NCBI GenBank assembly: GCA_023614405.1 | Contig: CM042689.1 | Location: 309,171,132-309,235,131 of the forward strand | Direction: 5' to 3' | Length of the DNA: 64,000 nt | From: Avena insularis | Taxonomy: Eukaryota; Streptophyta; Magnoliopsida; Poales; Poaceae | In this document: positions 46,001 to 57,152 of the stretch, one piece after another | Numbering within the stretch: the stretch's first letter is position 1 | How the letters are laid out: the number at the start of each line of letters is the position of its first letter | Position numbers and translations under genes: made by a program | Notes under the pieces: generated by a model | Seen by the model: the letters and a program-made list of their open reading frames with translations, nothing else | What the model was told of the DNA's origin: nothing | Database searches by the model: none

Positions 46001-46223
46001 GCACATGAAGATGAAGACTTATGTTTATTTACTTATTCCAAGAACTCTTGTATTAGGCCTATGGCCCTGAGTTGTAAAAGACTATGATTTATCTCTGGAA
46101 TGAATGTAATAAATGACCTTTGTATCTGTGTACTTCATCTTAAACTATGGATGCTAGCAATGATCCAGGGACTAGCATTGCAATCACAGGGATCCTTTTC
46201 CTTTACAAAGGAGGGATCTTACA
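43041..46223 (+). repeat. CHR 3' LTR
   Basis: Near-identical to 18999-22184 over most of its length. Small indels cluster in the GC-rich part (about 43880-44210 against 19840-20170). Ends GGGATCTTACA followed by the target copy GCTAG (46224-46228). Confidence 0.95.
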
Positions 46224-46228
46224 GCTAG

Positions 46229-47626
46229 TCCCTGGATCAATAGCTAGCATCCATAGTTAAGATGTAATATCAAGAAACAAAGGTCATAATACAACTTTAT
46301 AACCAGGAATAAAATAATTTATTACATCTTACATAGCTCATTTGGCTATCTCATTACAATGCAGCAGAATATAACAATAGCATGGGGTCCTTCATCTTCA
46401 AAGTGCCACAGGCAGACATGTTGGTTGTAGACTTGTAATCCTAATCAATAAACTTCACTAACATCAATCAAACCTGCAACATAATAAGTTACAGCCACAA
46501 AGGTTAATACATTTGAATTGTATTGGCAAGGTTGGGGATGATGAGCTGGCGGTGGGACCTGGTGGCAGCGAGAGAGAGAGGGGGTGCGGTGGGGTCACGT
46601 AGTCAGCGTCTGTGCGGGTCGATTCGCAGGTGAAAAACGGTTCACTCTGAGGGGGGTGGAGAGATGGGCTGCTGGGCTTTAGTGGGCTAGCTGGGTTGGG
46701 TCGACCTTGCTCTATTTTTTTTTCTGATTGTTTTTTCCTTTTTCCTTTTTCAATATTCTGTTTTGATTTTTATTAATCAATTCAAACACTCATTTGAATT
46801 CAAACCTTTGCCAAATTTTGTGAATAATCAAACACTGATTAGAAATACATTCTGAAGTCAAATTTAGAGTAAATATTTTATTCTTTTTAGGTTCTTTTAA
46901 TTATTTAAAATAGGCTCTAATATTAATTAGATAAGATTAATAATATTTTTTAAATCTCCATTTGAATTCAAATCATCACCAAAATTTGGGTGAAGTTTAA
47001 TTTTGTTTATCAACATATTTCAAAGTCTAAAATAAAATAATTCTTTTAATCTTTTAGGATCTATTAATAATTAAATAAAAAGACCATAGTCTTTAATTCA
47101 AATAGGTTTTAATTTATTTTAAAAAGTCTTTTTGAAAACTAAATAATACCAAAATCATTTCAGTAGGTTTCAATTGAAAAACTAAAACACTTGGAAATCT
47201 TATTTAAAATAAATTAACAAGTTTTAGTGCTTATTTAAAATGAAAAAGCCTTTACTTTAATAAAATTGGATAATACTAAATCCTTATTATTTTATTTAAA
47301 TAAACCTTTACTATTTTATCAAACAAAATATTTTCTTTCAAAAGCTTGGCCAAGGTTTAATTTGGCTATATAAAATAATCCTTATTTATAATTCTACCTT
47401 TTCTTTTGAAAATCAAATCTTTTTATTAAAAGATCCAAAAATAGTGATTCCAACTATTTTAATTTTCTTTATTAATTGTTTATCTTTGTAAATCCCTTTA
47501 GGATTTTATTTGACAAAAATAGGGTTTGATGTTTCCAATTGGAAGCAAAAAGTTTCTTCTCACCCTAAATTTCAACAATTATTTATTTTTCACATTACAA
47601 GATTTGGAAAATCTTGGGATGTGACA
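46229..47626 (-). repeat. NA-2 left LTR, main piece, with an internal deletion
   Basis: Continues from 18998 after CHR. At 46530/46531 the sequence jumps from the equivalent of 49739 to that of 52306 in the right LTR, a loss of 2566 bp; the dinucleotide AG stands at both ends of the lost piece. Ends GGGATGTGACA at 47626. Confidence 0.92.
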
Positions 47627-47644
47627 GGCTACCACCCTTAAAAT
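47627..47644 (-). other. Polypurine tract of NA-2
   Basis: Minus strand ATTTTAAGGGTGGTAGCC, the same as NA-1, against the LTR start TGTCACATCCC. Confidence 0.75.
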
Positions 47645-47663
47645 AAATCTCGTCCCGAGATTT
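47645..47663 (-). other. Conserved hairpin beside the NA-2 polypurine tract
   Basis: AAATCTCG-TCC-CGAGATTT, identical to the one in NA-1. Confidence 0.8.
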
Positions 47664-47735
47664 GGGGAGGCTAGGGGTTACAAGTTGGCTCAAAGCATCT
47701 AGGGTACTACCACCCTTAAAAATTTTCCAACCAGA

Positions 47736-48683
47736 TTACATCTTGGCTTTCTTAGGATCTTGTTGAAACTTCTCTGGACACTTGTCTGCATAATGGCCTA
47801 GCTCTTTGCATTTGAAACACATCACTTGGCTATTATCCTTCTTCTTCTTTGGTATCAATTCCTCTTGTTTATTTCCTTGGTTCTTCTTCTTTTCTGGGCA
47901 ATCACTGGCATAGTGTCCCATTTCTTTGCAATTGTAACATTGCAACTGGCTTATGTCCTTCTTCTTCTTTTTGGGTCTCTCCAATGCTAGGAGTTCTTCT
48001 AGTTCATGCTCTTCATACTTCACCACAAAGGTGGGAAATCTTTCTCTCTTCTTGGGGCAGTTACTAGAGATATGACCTTCTTCTCCACAAGAGTAGCAAC
48101 ACTTTGTGGTCACTTTAGATTTGGCCTTATGATGCATAGTTTTGAGTTTGCCTTCATCCTTCTTGGTAGAAGTTGTTCCTTCTTGAGGGTTTACAAACTG
48201 TTGTTGCACTCCACCTTGTTTCCTTTGTTGAACTATGGAATAGATGGGGCATTGGATAGGGACATGATTATTTCCTTCACATAGGAAGCAAGTAGCTTGA
48301 GATGTGGGGCATTGGTCAGTTGGGTGTTTATCTTCACAATTGGGGCATTGATCTTCATGCTCCTTGGAATTGTGATCCTTGTCTCCACAAATATTGCAAG
48401 CTTGGATTCCTTCTATAATATCATCATTGTCATCCTTGTTGTCATAATCTCCTTGGGAAGAGTTGTCTCCCATGTTGATCATTTGAGTGGCCATCCCTTG
48501 CAACAATTTGGATTGAGTTTCCAAAAACTTTTGCATGGTTGGGTCTAACTTATTGTTGTTGGCTAAAAACTGAGTTGTCACTTGGTTCAACTGGGTTTGA
48601 TTTGCTAGCAGTTGTTCTCTCATGTTGACCTCTTGGTTGTTGTTGTCATCATTCTTGATGTTGGGGTTCCTTGGAGAAGTCAT
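47736..48683 (-). CDS. NA-2 multi-zinc-knuckle protein (Gag-like), intact
   Basis: 315 residues, the only gene of NA-2. The N-terminal 90 residues are Asn/Gln-rich and helical (QLLANQTQLNQVTTQFL). Then come a cysteine cluster (CNICGDKDHNSKEHEDQC, CPNCEDKHPTDQC), CX2CX4HX4C knuckles CFLCEGNNHVPIQC, CYSCGEEGHISSNC, CYNCKEMGHYASDC and CFKCKELGHYADKC, with Lys-rich spacers. The last ones resemble the single CHR Gag knuckle ([14 protein letters not shown]). The usual capsid domain is absent. It likely binds element RNA and could help it enter particles built by an autonomous partner; this is inference. The ATG follows AACCCAAACAG, acceptor-like. The host CCHC proteins AIR/ZCCHC are another possible source of the fold. 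Confidence 0.85.
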   Translation of the reverse strand: MTSPRNPNIKNDDNNNQEVNMREQLLANQTQLNQVTTQFLANNNKLDPTMQKFLETQSKLLQGMATQMINMGDNSSQGDYDNKDDNDDIIEGIQACNICGDKDHNSKEHEDQCPNCEDKHPTDQCPTSQATCFLCEGNNHVPIQCPIYSIVQQRKQGGVQQQFVNPQEGTTSTKKDEGKLKTMHHKAKSKVTTKCCYSCGEEGHISSNCPKKRERFPTFVVKYEEHELEELLALERPKKKKKDISQLQCYNCKEMGHYASDCPEKKKNQGNKQEELIPKKKKDNSQVMCFKCKELGHYADKCPEKFQQDPKKAKM

Positions 48684-49370
48684 CTGTTTGGGTTGGATTG
48701 GGATTTAGAATAGGCAAAATATTTCTAAGGAATCAATTCTAATCACACACATCACAATTCACACAAGCAAAGTGCAAGCAGTCACAAACAATCATTCCAC
48801 TCAAACAACAAGTCTCAAGCATATTTTTAGGCAACCAAAAATATTTTTGTTACACCACATAAGTTGGTGGGTTTGACTTAAACTAAATATGGTGGTCCAT
48901 CTATATGGTTCACTTGAGATCATTCTATCCTTCTTGGTGGATTATTCTTGAACAAGATCTTTGTATCCTTAGAGAATTTCTTGCATCTTGGTCTCAAAAC
49001 TTCAAGGTGATGATGGTTCCTTCTAAGTTGTGTTTCCTTAGTCTTCAAGTCTTGAGTAACATTTCTTGTCTCACTTGTAGTCCTTAGTGATATCTAAGGT
49101 TGAAGTCCTTGTTGAGAATAAGGTTGAAATCACTTGAAGATGTTGAAGTCATTAGAGTTGATGAAGTCCTTTGCACATGGCGAAGTCTTTGGCCATGGGG
49201 TAGGCTTTGTCCATCAAGTTTGAATTAGAAGAGATGTAGAATCAAAACCAAAATGGTTGAGGAAAGAGTTTACGAGATTGTTTGTAAATAAGTTTTGGAA
49301 CAAATACAACTCCTATTTTTCTAAGGGGTTTTGTCCAATCCTAGGGTTACAATCCTACAGGCAACACAAT
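48684..49370 (-). other. Leader of NA-2
   Basis: Non-coding stretch between primer site and ORF, colinear with the NA-1 leader (for example the ATGGTGGTCCATCTATA motif near 48888). I see no ORF of interest. Confidence 0.6.
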
Positions 49371-49382
49371 GCTCTGATACCA
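49371..49382 (-). other. Primer binding site of NA-2 (initiator-Met tRNA)
   Basis: Minus strand TGGTATCAGAGC, 2 bp from the right LTR; the following bases are shared with NA-1 and CHR. Confidence 0.93.
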
Positions 49383-49384
49383 TT

Positions 49385-52300
49385 TGTAAGGTTCCCAACC
49401 TTTAATAAGGTAGAGATCCCTGTGTTTACAATGCTAGTCCCTGGATCAATAGCTAGCATCCACAGTTAAGATGTAATATCAAGAAACAAAGGTCATAATA
49501 CAACTTTATAACCAGGAATAAAATAATTTATTACATCTTACATAGCTCATTTGGCTATCTCATTACAATGCAGCAGAATATAACAATAGCATGGGGTCCT
49601 TCATCTTCAAAGTGCCACAGGCAGACATGTTGGTTGTAGACTTGTAATCCTAATCAATAAACTTCACTAACATCAATCAAACCTGCAACATAATAAGTTA
49701 CAGCCACAAAGGTCAATACATTTGAATTGTATTGGCAAGCGATACTATGGTAGTATAGTGGAGTCTATCATCTATATGCATTTGGCTAAGTGGAGTTGTA
49801 GGCTTGCATTGCTCAAAATAGATTTTCCTTAACTTTTGAAAACACTAAGTTTTTTCTTGACAAAATCATTCCCAAGGCATCTCCCAATAGAAATTGGTGA
49901 TCCTTCAACCCTTGTTCAACCACAAGTTTTTAACTTAGAAATTGGGATGAGGAGATTCTTGATAGCTTCCATGTCTTGATGCTCAAGTTGTCCTTTTACA
50001 GGGACATGGCTAAGTACTTAGATTCTTCCAGCTGCAGAGGTTGTGCACTTTCCCCACAAGACATGGTTTCACCAAGACAAGATCTTTCAGAAGCCTTCCC
50101 TTAGACCAGAATGGACGCGTTCCAACCTATCATTCCCCTAGCACCAACTGTCCATTTGGCTAAGTTATTGCAACCTATATGATCCAGGCAAAGCCCATAA
50201 TGCCAAGTGGCTGCACTTGAAGCTTCTCAACATTTGACATCTCAAATCTCTTTGTTCCTGGGTGGCCATCCACAAGTGAGATACACAAGGTAAACCATAG
50301 AAATGGGCCTTGTGAACCACTCACCATAAACCATTCCTTCCATTCCACCCAGGTGATTCATTCACTTAGTTGTTTTATTAAACAAAACATAAGTCCTCAG
50401 ACTTAGAAATATTCCATAGTATGATTATATATTCCACCCTTGTTTTCTATTAGCTAAGCTAAGCTTGATAGTAATAGGAATCTTAACTTAGGAAATTTCT
50501 ACTAAGGTTTCATCTACTAGGATTTCCCATAGCATAGGTTATACTTAGCAAAAATTCCATGCAAGTCTTACTTTAGAAATATCACTAATGCATAGTGAAA
50601 ATATTGGGACAAAAGTATGAAGCATCACTTGCCTTTTTGGTAGAGAATATAAGTTCACTCCTTGTCTTTGCAATTATCACACTCTTAAAATCACTACAAT
50701 TCAATCAAGCAAGGCATAATTTCAATCTACCATTCAAGCAACATCACATAAAATAATAGTAACAAAACAATGCATGCAAGCATGCCAAACTTTGTTTTAT
50801 TTACAAAAGTGTTAAATAATAGGTTATAAACATTCTAAAACACTTATTGGTCATTTTACAAAGTGGCAAAACCATTTGCAAAAGATTTTACTTATAAATC
50901 AATTTTAAACCAAATCATTATTTTATGTGGTTGAAAATGCCTTTATCAAAGTAGCAATCTTTATAGGGTTTACCAAATACATTTTTAAATCATAAAACTT
51001 GGTGTTTGGGGTCAGAGAGTTTATTCCAAAACATTTCCCAAAGGTTTTCTACAAAAAGCATTTTTAACAAATAAACAATATTTTTATTTGACTAGAAATG
51101 GTTTAAATCAAAAGTTTATTCTTTTGCTTCACCAAATATATTTTTGAAACCACAAATTGATTCCTATGATCATTAGGTTCAAAACAAACCATTTTCCAAA
51201 GGTTTTATCCCCAAAATCATTTTATAACAATTTTTATATTCTAAAAATGCATACACAAGTTTCTGCAAAAACAATCAATTTAACAGAAGCATTTTACTAA
51301 AACAAAGTGCATGGTCAGAAAGTGCTTGTCTTGCCAAATCCATTGATATAAAATTTGCAAAATTTGGACGTGTGGTTTGAAAGTTATGAATTTTTCAAAT
51401 TGGCATATCAAATAGAACATTTCTGTTTTTATTCAAACAGACAGGGCCACATGGCGCTTTCCTACTGGTGCGTACCGTTTCGCGCGGATTAGCAAACATA
51501 GCCGTTAGATCTAATTACATCGCACGGATCAGAGGCTCTCGTACCCCTTCGGGTTGGTTTCTTTCCTAGCCACTAGATCGTGATCGAACGGTGTACAGCA
51601 AGCTTGCTAGAGATGGGCGGTAAGCGGCGTGCAGTGGCGACGGAAGTCGGGGTGGCGGTGTCGGCCTTCTGAAGCGAAGGGAAGAGGGATGGCTCACCGT
51701 GATCGTAGTGACGTGGGGAAGCTTGACGTGCTGGTTGTAGACGAAGCGGCGCTCGCATGTGCTGGCGATTGCTCGCCGAAGTTCGCGATGGCGTCGGGTG
51801 CTCTCTGTTGAAGACGGTGGCGAGGCTACGGTGCATGCCAGAGAAAAATAAAGGTGTTGTTAGATGCGTAGGGTCGTGGCGAGTATGCGCGTGTGAAATA
51901 GAGGGGGAGGGGAGGTCAGATGATACCGGGAAAGGTCGACGGAGTAAATGGCAGACGGTGGCGCGTTCGGTTGAAGTTGCTGCCGACAATAGGGAGCATG
52001 CGCGGGAGGTTGGTTGGTGCTGGGAGATGCATAGGGGGATGAGGAGTAGGCAGGTGGAGTCTAGGGGGCAGCGGTGAGGTCTGGCGTCGCCAGAATTTGC
52101 CATTTGAGCTCGTCGGAGACAGAGAGTTTGAAGCGAGAAATTCGAGCAGCCCTATGGCGTTTTGGCGTGGGCGAATGAGGGGAAATGGAGAGGGAAGTGA
52201 GGAGAGTTATCGAGCGTGATCATGGGGCGGGGTTACTACGCCATCAACGCGAATTAACGGGTTTAAATCGTGGCCAGAAACTGCAGCGGGCGGGGTCAGC

Positions 52301-53405
52301 GCGAGGTTGGGGATGATGAGCTGGCGGTGGGACCTGGCGGAGAGAGGGGGTGCGGTGGGGTCACGTAGTCAGCGTCTGTGCGGGTCGATTCGCAGGTGAA
52401 AAACGGTTCACTCTGAGGGGGGTGGAGAGATGGGTTGCTGGGCTTTAGTGGGCTAGCTGGGTTGGGTCGACCTTGCTCTATTTTTTTTCTGATTGTTTTT
52501 TCCTTTTTCCTTTTTCAATATTCTGTTTTGATTTTTATTAATCAATTCAAACACTCATTTGAATTCAAACCTTTGCCAAATTTTGTGAATAATCAAACAC
52601 TGATTAGAAATACATTCTGAAGTCAAATTTAGAATAAATATTTTATTCTTTTTAGGTTCTTTTAATTATTTAAAATAGGCTCTAATATTAATTAGATAAG
52701 ATTAATAATATTTTTTAAATCTCCATTTGAATTCAAATCATCACCAAACTTTGGGTGAAGTTTAATTTTGTTTATCAACATATTTCAAAGTCTAAAATAA
52801 AATAATTCTTTTAATCTTTTAGGATCTATTAATAATTAAATAAAAAGACCATAGTCTTTAGTTCAAATAGGTTTTAATTTATTTTAAAAACTCTTTTTGA
52901 AAACTAAATAATACCAAAATCATTTCAGTAGGTTTCAATTGAAAAACTAAAACACTTGGAAATCTTATTTAAAATAAATTAACAAGTTTTAGTGTTTATT
53001 TAAAATGAAAAAGCCTTTATTTTAATAAAATTGGATAATAATAAATCCTTATTATTTTATTTAAATAAACCTTTACTATTTTTATCAAACAAAATATTTT
53101 CTTTCAAAAGCTTGGCCAAGGTTTAATTTGGCTATATAAAATAATCCTTATTTATAATTCTACCTTTGCTTTTGAAAATCAAATCTTTTTATTAAAAGAT
53201 CCAAAAATAGTGATTCCAACTATTTTAATTTTCTTTATTAATTGTTTATCTTTGTAAATCCCTTTAGGATTTTATTTGACCAAAATAGGGTTTGATGTTT
53301 CCAATTGGAAGCAAAAAGTTTCTTCTCACCCTAAATTTCAACAATTATTTATTTTGTTTATTTATTTTTCACATTACAAGATTTGGAAAATCTTGGGATG
53401 TGACA
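49385..53405 (-). repeat. NA-2 right LTR (5' LTR), full length
   Basis: 4021 bp, TGTAAGGTTCCC to GGGATGTGACA. Contains the conserved LTR block at about 49995-50070, a GC-rich part (about 51440-52470) and an AT-rich U3 side. The 176-residue minus ORF at 51573-52103 lies in the GC-rich part and has no recognised domain. Confidence 0.95.
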
Positions 53406-53410
53406 GATTT

Positions 53411-53473
53411 GCAGGGCAATATGATTCCCAAGACACCACAGGCCATGGTCATAGAAGCTACTACAAATCTGAT
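53411..53473 (+). pseudogene. G4 gag segment between two insertions
   Basis: Short native G4 piece reading AGNMIPKTPQAMVIEATTN-like residues in the frame of 18860-18945 and of 55368 onward. It ends with CTGAT (53469-53473), duplicated by the solo LTR. Confidence 0.7.
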
Positions 53474-55362
53474 TGTTGGAGATATGTCCTAGAGGCAATA
53501 ATAAATGTAGTTATTATTATATCTTTGTGTTTATGATAAATGTTTACATTCATGCTATAATAGTATTGACAAGGAAACATTAATACTTGTGTGATTTGTA
53601 AACTAAAATAGAGTCCCTAGTAAAGCCTCTTTATAATACTAGCTTGTTGGTTAATAAATGATTGTGGTTTCCCTATCATGAACATTGAGATGTTATTAAC
53701 AACAAGATCATATCATTAGGAGAATGATATGGTGGACATACTCCTATAGATAAGTGTAGCATAAAGATCAAGTCATTTTAATAGTTCAATTGCTATATGC
53801 TTTCTGATACATAGTAACCTAATTCCTTCGACCATGAGATCATGCATATCACCTTCACCGGAAGGATGCTTTGATGATGTCAAACACCACACCGTAACTG
53901 GGTGGCTATAAAGGTGGCATTGAGTGTTCGGAAAGTATTGGTTGAGACACATGGATCAAGAGTGGGATTTGTCCATCCATATGACGGATAGATATACTCT
54001 GGGCCCTCTCGGTGGAATGTCATCCAATTAGCTTGCAAGCATGTGACTGGCTCAAGGGATCACATATCACGGAACGAGAAAAGAGTACTTATCGATGTGA
54101 GGTTGAACTAGGTATGCAAAGATACCGACGATCATAACCTCAGATAAGTAAACTATCGTGAGACAAAGGGAAATTGGTATCGTATGTAAGTGGTTCATTC
54201 GATCGCAAAGTAATCATAGAAATATGTGGGAGCCATATGAATTTCTAGATTCCTCTATTGGTTATTGTTCAGAGAAGTGTCTCAATCATGTCCGCATAAT
54301 TCACGAACCGTAGGGAGACACACTTAAGGATTCGACGTTGTTTGAGTAGTTATGGAATGATGAGTAAGAGACCGAATGTTGTTCGGAGTCTCGGATGGGA
54401 TCCGGGATATCACGAGGAGATCCGGAATGGTCCGGAGAATAAGATTCATATAAGGAAAGTCCTGTTTCGGGGTTGGAGAATGGTTCCGGTGTTTTCATCG
54501 GGAATGTTCTAGAAGGTTCCGGAATGTCCGGCACTCCGGAGGGGAAGGGTACATGAATGTGTCATAACAAGTTGGAATGATTGCATCATGTACTAGGCGT
54601 AATCGCTGAACAAAATAAAGGGTTTAATCAAATCCTAGTTTGAAAAGTCAAACGCCAATTTGAAAAGTCAAACGGCTATTTTGTGAGGTGGAGGGGAAGT
54701 AGGAAACCTACTTGGGGAGGAGTTCCCTCCCTCCACCGCCCACTTGGGATCCGAGTTGGGAGGGACTCCTCCCAGCGCCCCTCCACCTATATAAGGAGGG
54801 GCAGGGCTGCCCCTCCAAGCACACAACACCTCCACCCAAAACCCTAACCCTAGCCGCTGTCGCCCACCATAGCCGCCGCCTAGGGAAACTCGCCGCCGCC
54901 TAGGACAAACCATAGCCGCCGGCCTTGCCCCTCCTTGGTGCGTCTAAACCCTAGATCACTGAGGATCTCTCTCATAGTCCACCATACTCGCTCTGGCTTA
55001 AGGCGAAGCCCTGCGAGATCTCCCCTCTACTTCCGGTACCACGCCGTTGTGCTGCCGGAATCGCGAGGAGAGTGCTACAACCTCTGCTTTCTTTGGAACA
55101 AGGGAGAGGAAGGTCTTCGTGCCCGAGCGATGTGACCCGGCTGAGCCTTCTTGAAGCATGGCCGGAAGGATCGTCTACACGATCTTGAGATCGGCAAGAG
55201 TACGACTACATCACCCACGAGAATCCGCTCTCATTAAACACTTTGGAATCTTCGAGGGTGAGTTATTCCATCGACTCGTTGCTACAATCTAGTAGATAGA
55301 TCTTGGCTTGTTTGTTTGTATGTGGTAGAAAATTTTTGTTTTCCATGCTACGAAACCCTACA
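53474..55362 (+). mobile_element. Solo BARE/Angela-like LTR 1
   Basis: 1889 bp, TGTTGGAGATATGTCC to CGAAACCCTACA, flanked by CTGAT (53469-53473 and 55363-55367). No internal region, so it is the product of recombination between the two LTRs of a full element. TATATAA at 54788-54794 in the same context as in Copia-A. ORFs inside it are fortuitous. Confidence 0.96.
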
Positions 55363-55367
55363 CTGAT

Positions 55368-56630
55368 CACCAATCAACCACTTGTCGGGGATCCAAGGTC
55401 CACCGTCCATAAGTCTGCAATCGTTGGCCTCGGGGTCATTGGAGCCGCACTGACTAGAGAAGAGACTCCAGAGCCAAAGAAAAAGGTTGTTGTGAAGTTC
55501 ACGAGAAACCGCACGCCCTCATCCGACAAGGATGACCATGACTTCTCGCGGCGACGCTACAGCCCACGGCGAAGGAGCCGCAACTACGAAGCTCGTGACG
55601 ATCTCACGCAGCACAAAATCGACAAGTTGCGCGCCAAACACGCGTGCTCCACTGAGTCGGAATACGAGGACACGGAGCTCTATGATGCAAGATGCTTCAG
55701 CCGAGCCATACGACAATTGAGGATGCCCCAAGGGCTTCAAGTTGTCTTCGGACAATCCGAATTTCGACGGCCTACATGGGCCGATGATCTGGCTAGACAA
55801 TCACATCTCATCAGTCAAGCTGCATGGCGGAAGTAAAAATACGGCCATGTAATGCCTTCAGCTGTAGTTGAAGGGCGTAGCACGGGCCTGGTCAATAATC
55901 TCCCCTCAGGATCCATCCGCAACTGGGAGGAGATGATCTACAGCTTCATCTGCAACTTCAAGGTAACCTACAAGCAACCAACATCAATCGAAGAGCTACA
56001 TGCCTATTGCCAAAAGTCCAATGAGTCCATCCGCTCCTACGTCCAATGTTGGTACGTCATCAAGAACTTCGCAGAGGATATCTTCGTGGAAAAGGAAATC
56101 GACGCCTTCAACGGTGGCGTAAGACACCGTGAACTTAGGGAGGAGTTGGGCTGCATCAAGCCCAAAACCATAGACCATCTAATGGATATCGCCAATTGCT
56201 GGGCTGATGGTGAAGACGTAGTCCACAAAAACCAACACGTTTGGATGATGACGACGACCTTTGTCCATAGACGCGACCGCCAAGGAAAGAGGAGAGCGTT
56301 GTGTCTATGATGATCACGAGGAAGTCAACATGGTTGCGGACGGCTACACTAATCATTGCAACGACGAAAATTGCAACAACGGCTACCAAAGTGGCAGCTA
56401 TCGTGATAGCAGAAAAACCATGCAGTCGTGGCAACATCACCCCCGAGATGATGATCCATCCGCGAGAGATAAGCTATCGAGTCCCTGCAGCATCCACTTC
56501 TACATCGACAAGCAGGATGGCAAGAAAAATTCCAACCATCTGCTAAAAGACCGTCGGGAGTTTCAAATCTCCATGAAGGGTACGCTCAGCTACGTCATGA
56601 TGCAGTAAACCAGGGGTTTGGTTTCTCCCC
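55368..56630 (+). pseudogene. G4 Gag remnant
   Basis: Gag domain recognisable by RQLRMPQGLQ, NLPSGSIRNWEEM, FICNFKVTYKQP and SNESIRSYVQCWYV. A zinc motif with a CX2H start follows (CSIHFYIDKQDGKKNSNH). TAA at 55834-55836 is in frame with the reading on both sides; a further frame change lies near 56260-56310. Non-functional. Confidence 0.85.
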
Positions 56631-56675
56631 GGGTCCATCGCATATGGCGCCCCACCACCACCACTTGGAGGACCC

Positions 56676-57152
56676 GTGCAGCTTGCGGCTGCATCGACCC
56701 AGAATAATGGAGGAGAGCAGTACCCACGTGCGTTGGGTACCATGATGATAGAAAAGGGGCGTCCATCAAATAGGATACGGAAGATAATGACCCGCCAGAT
56801 AAACCTGGCCATCACCTCCCCACAAGCCATACCTGAGTACCTCAGTGGCTCGGAGTCATGCATCACCTTCGATAGATCCGACCATCCTCGTCAGATCCCT
56901 CGCCCAGGCCATTCTACCCTGGTGCTTGAGGCTCAGATCAGCGGGTTCTATATGAGCCGACTATTCATGGACGGCGGTAGTGACATAAACCTTATGTTCG
57001 CTAGTACCCTAGAGGCAATGTGGATCCTTCTCACCAGCCTAGAGGCATCTGATACAACCTTCCACGGCATCGTCCCAAGGAAAGGAGTATATCCCCTGGG
57101 CAATATATGGCTCGACATCATCTACGGTGACTCCAACCTTCTCGTACAATAG
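56676..57152 (+). pseudogene. G4 protease fused to an RNase H remnant
   Basis: Open 158 residues. The protease active site is MDGGSDINLMF; FHGIVPRK and YPLGNIWLDIIYGD follow. At about 57124-57135 protease reading passes straight to RNase H reading (YGDSNLLVQ). The whole RT is missing, so a deletion joined two similar GGTGA-containing sites in the same frame. Confidence 0.75.

Larger units (their letters stand above)
18999..46223 (+). mobile_element. CHR: Gypsy chromovirus with chromodomain and two extra ORFs
   Basis: LTRs 18999-22184 (3186 bp) and 43041-46223 (3183 bp), duplication GCTAG (18994-18998, 46224-46228). Without the TAT insertion (27237-41731 plus its 5 bp duplication) it is about 12.7 kb. 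Order: LTR, Met primer site, ORF1, ORF2, gag, protease, RT, RNase H, integrase, chromodomain, PPT, LTR. The protease-RT-integrase motifs and a C-terminal chromodomain fit the Tekay/Del lineage. Pol is open except for three nonsense codons and the TAT insertion, so this copy is dead but young. It is the best candidate for the enzyme source of NA-1 and NA-2. Confidence 0.95.
18946..53405 (-). mobile_element. NA-2: non-autonomous element, relative of NA-1, with CHR inside its 3' LTR
   Basis: Flanked by the duplication GATTT (18941-18945 and 53406-53410). Left LTR pieces are 18946-18998 and 46229-47626; right LTR is 49385-53405. Without CHR the element is about 7.2 kb, because the left LTR has lost 2566 bp present in the right LTR. 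The internal region is 1.76 kb with one intact ORF, a zinc-knuckle protein, and no pol. Minus orientation follows from the primer site at 49371-49382 and the PPT at 47627-47644. LTR ends, hairpin and ORF layout match NA-1, but the two are clearly diverged subfamilies. Confidence 0.95.

Noticed and set aside
51573..52103. 176-residue minus ORF in the NA-2 right LTR as a host or captured gene
   Set aside because: Lies in the GC-rich LTR part, has no recognised domain, is overlapped by plus-strand ORFs, and is not open in the related NA-1 LTR.
54668..54913. ORFs within solo LTR 1 (also 54301-54534, repeated at 62351-62584)
   Set aside because: They lie in a solo LTR, and the repeat of one of them in the second LTR only reflects that both are copies of one LTR family.
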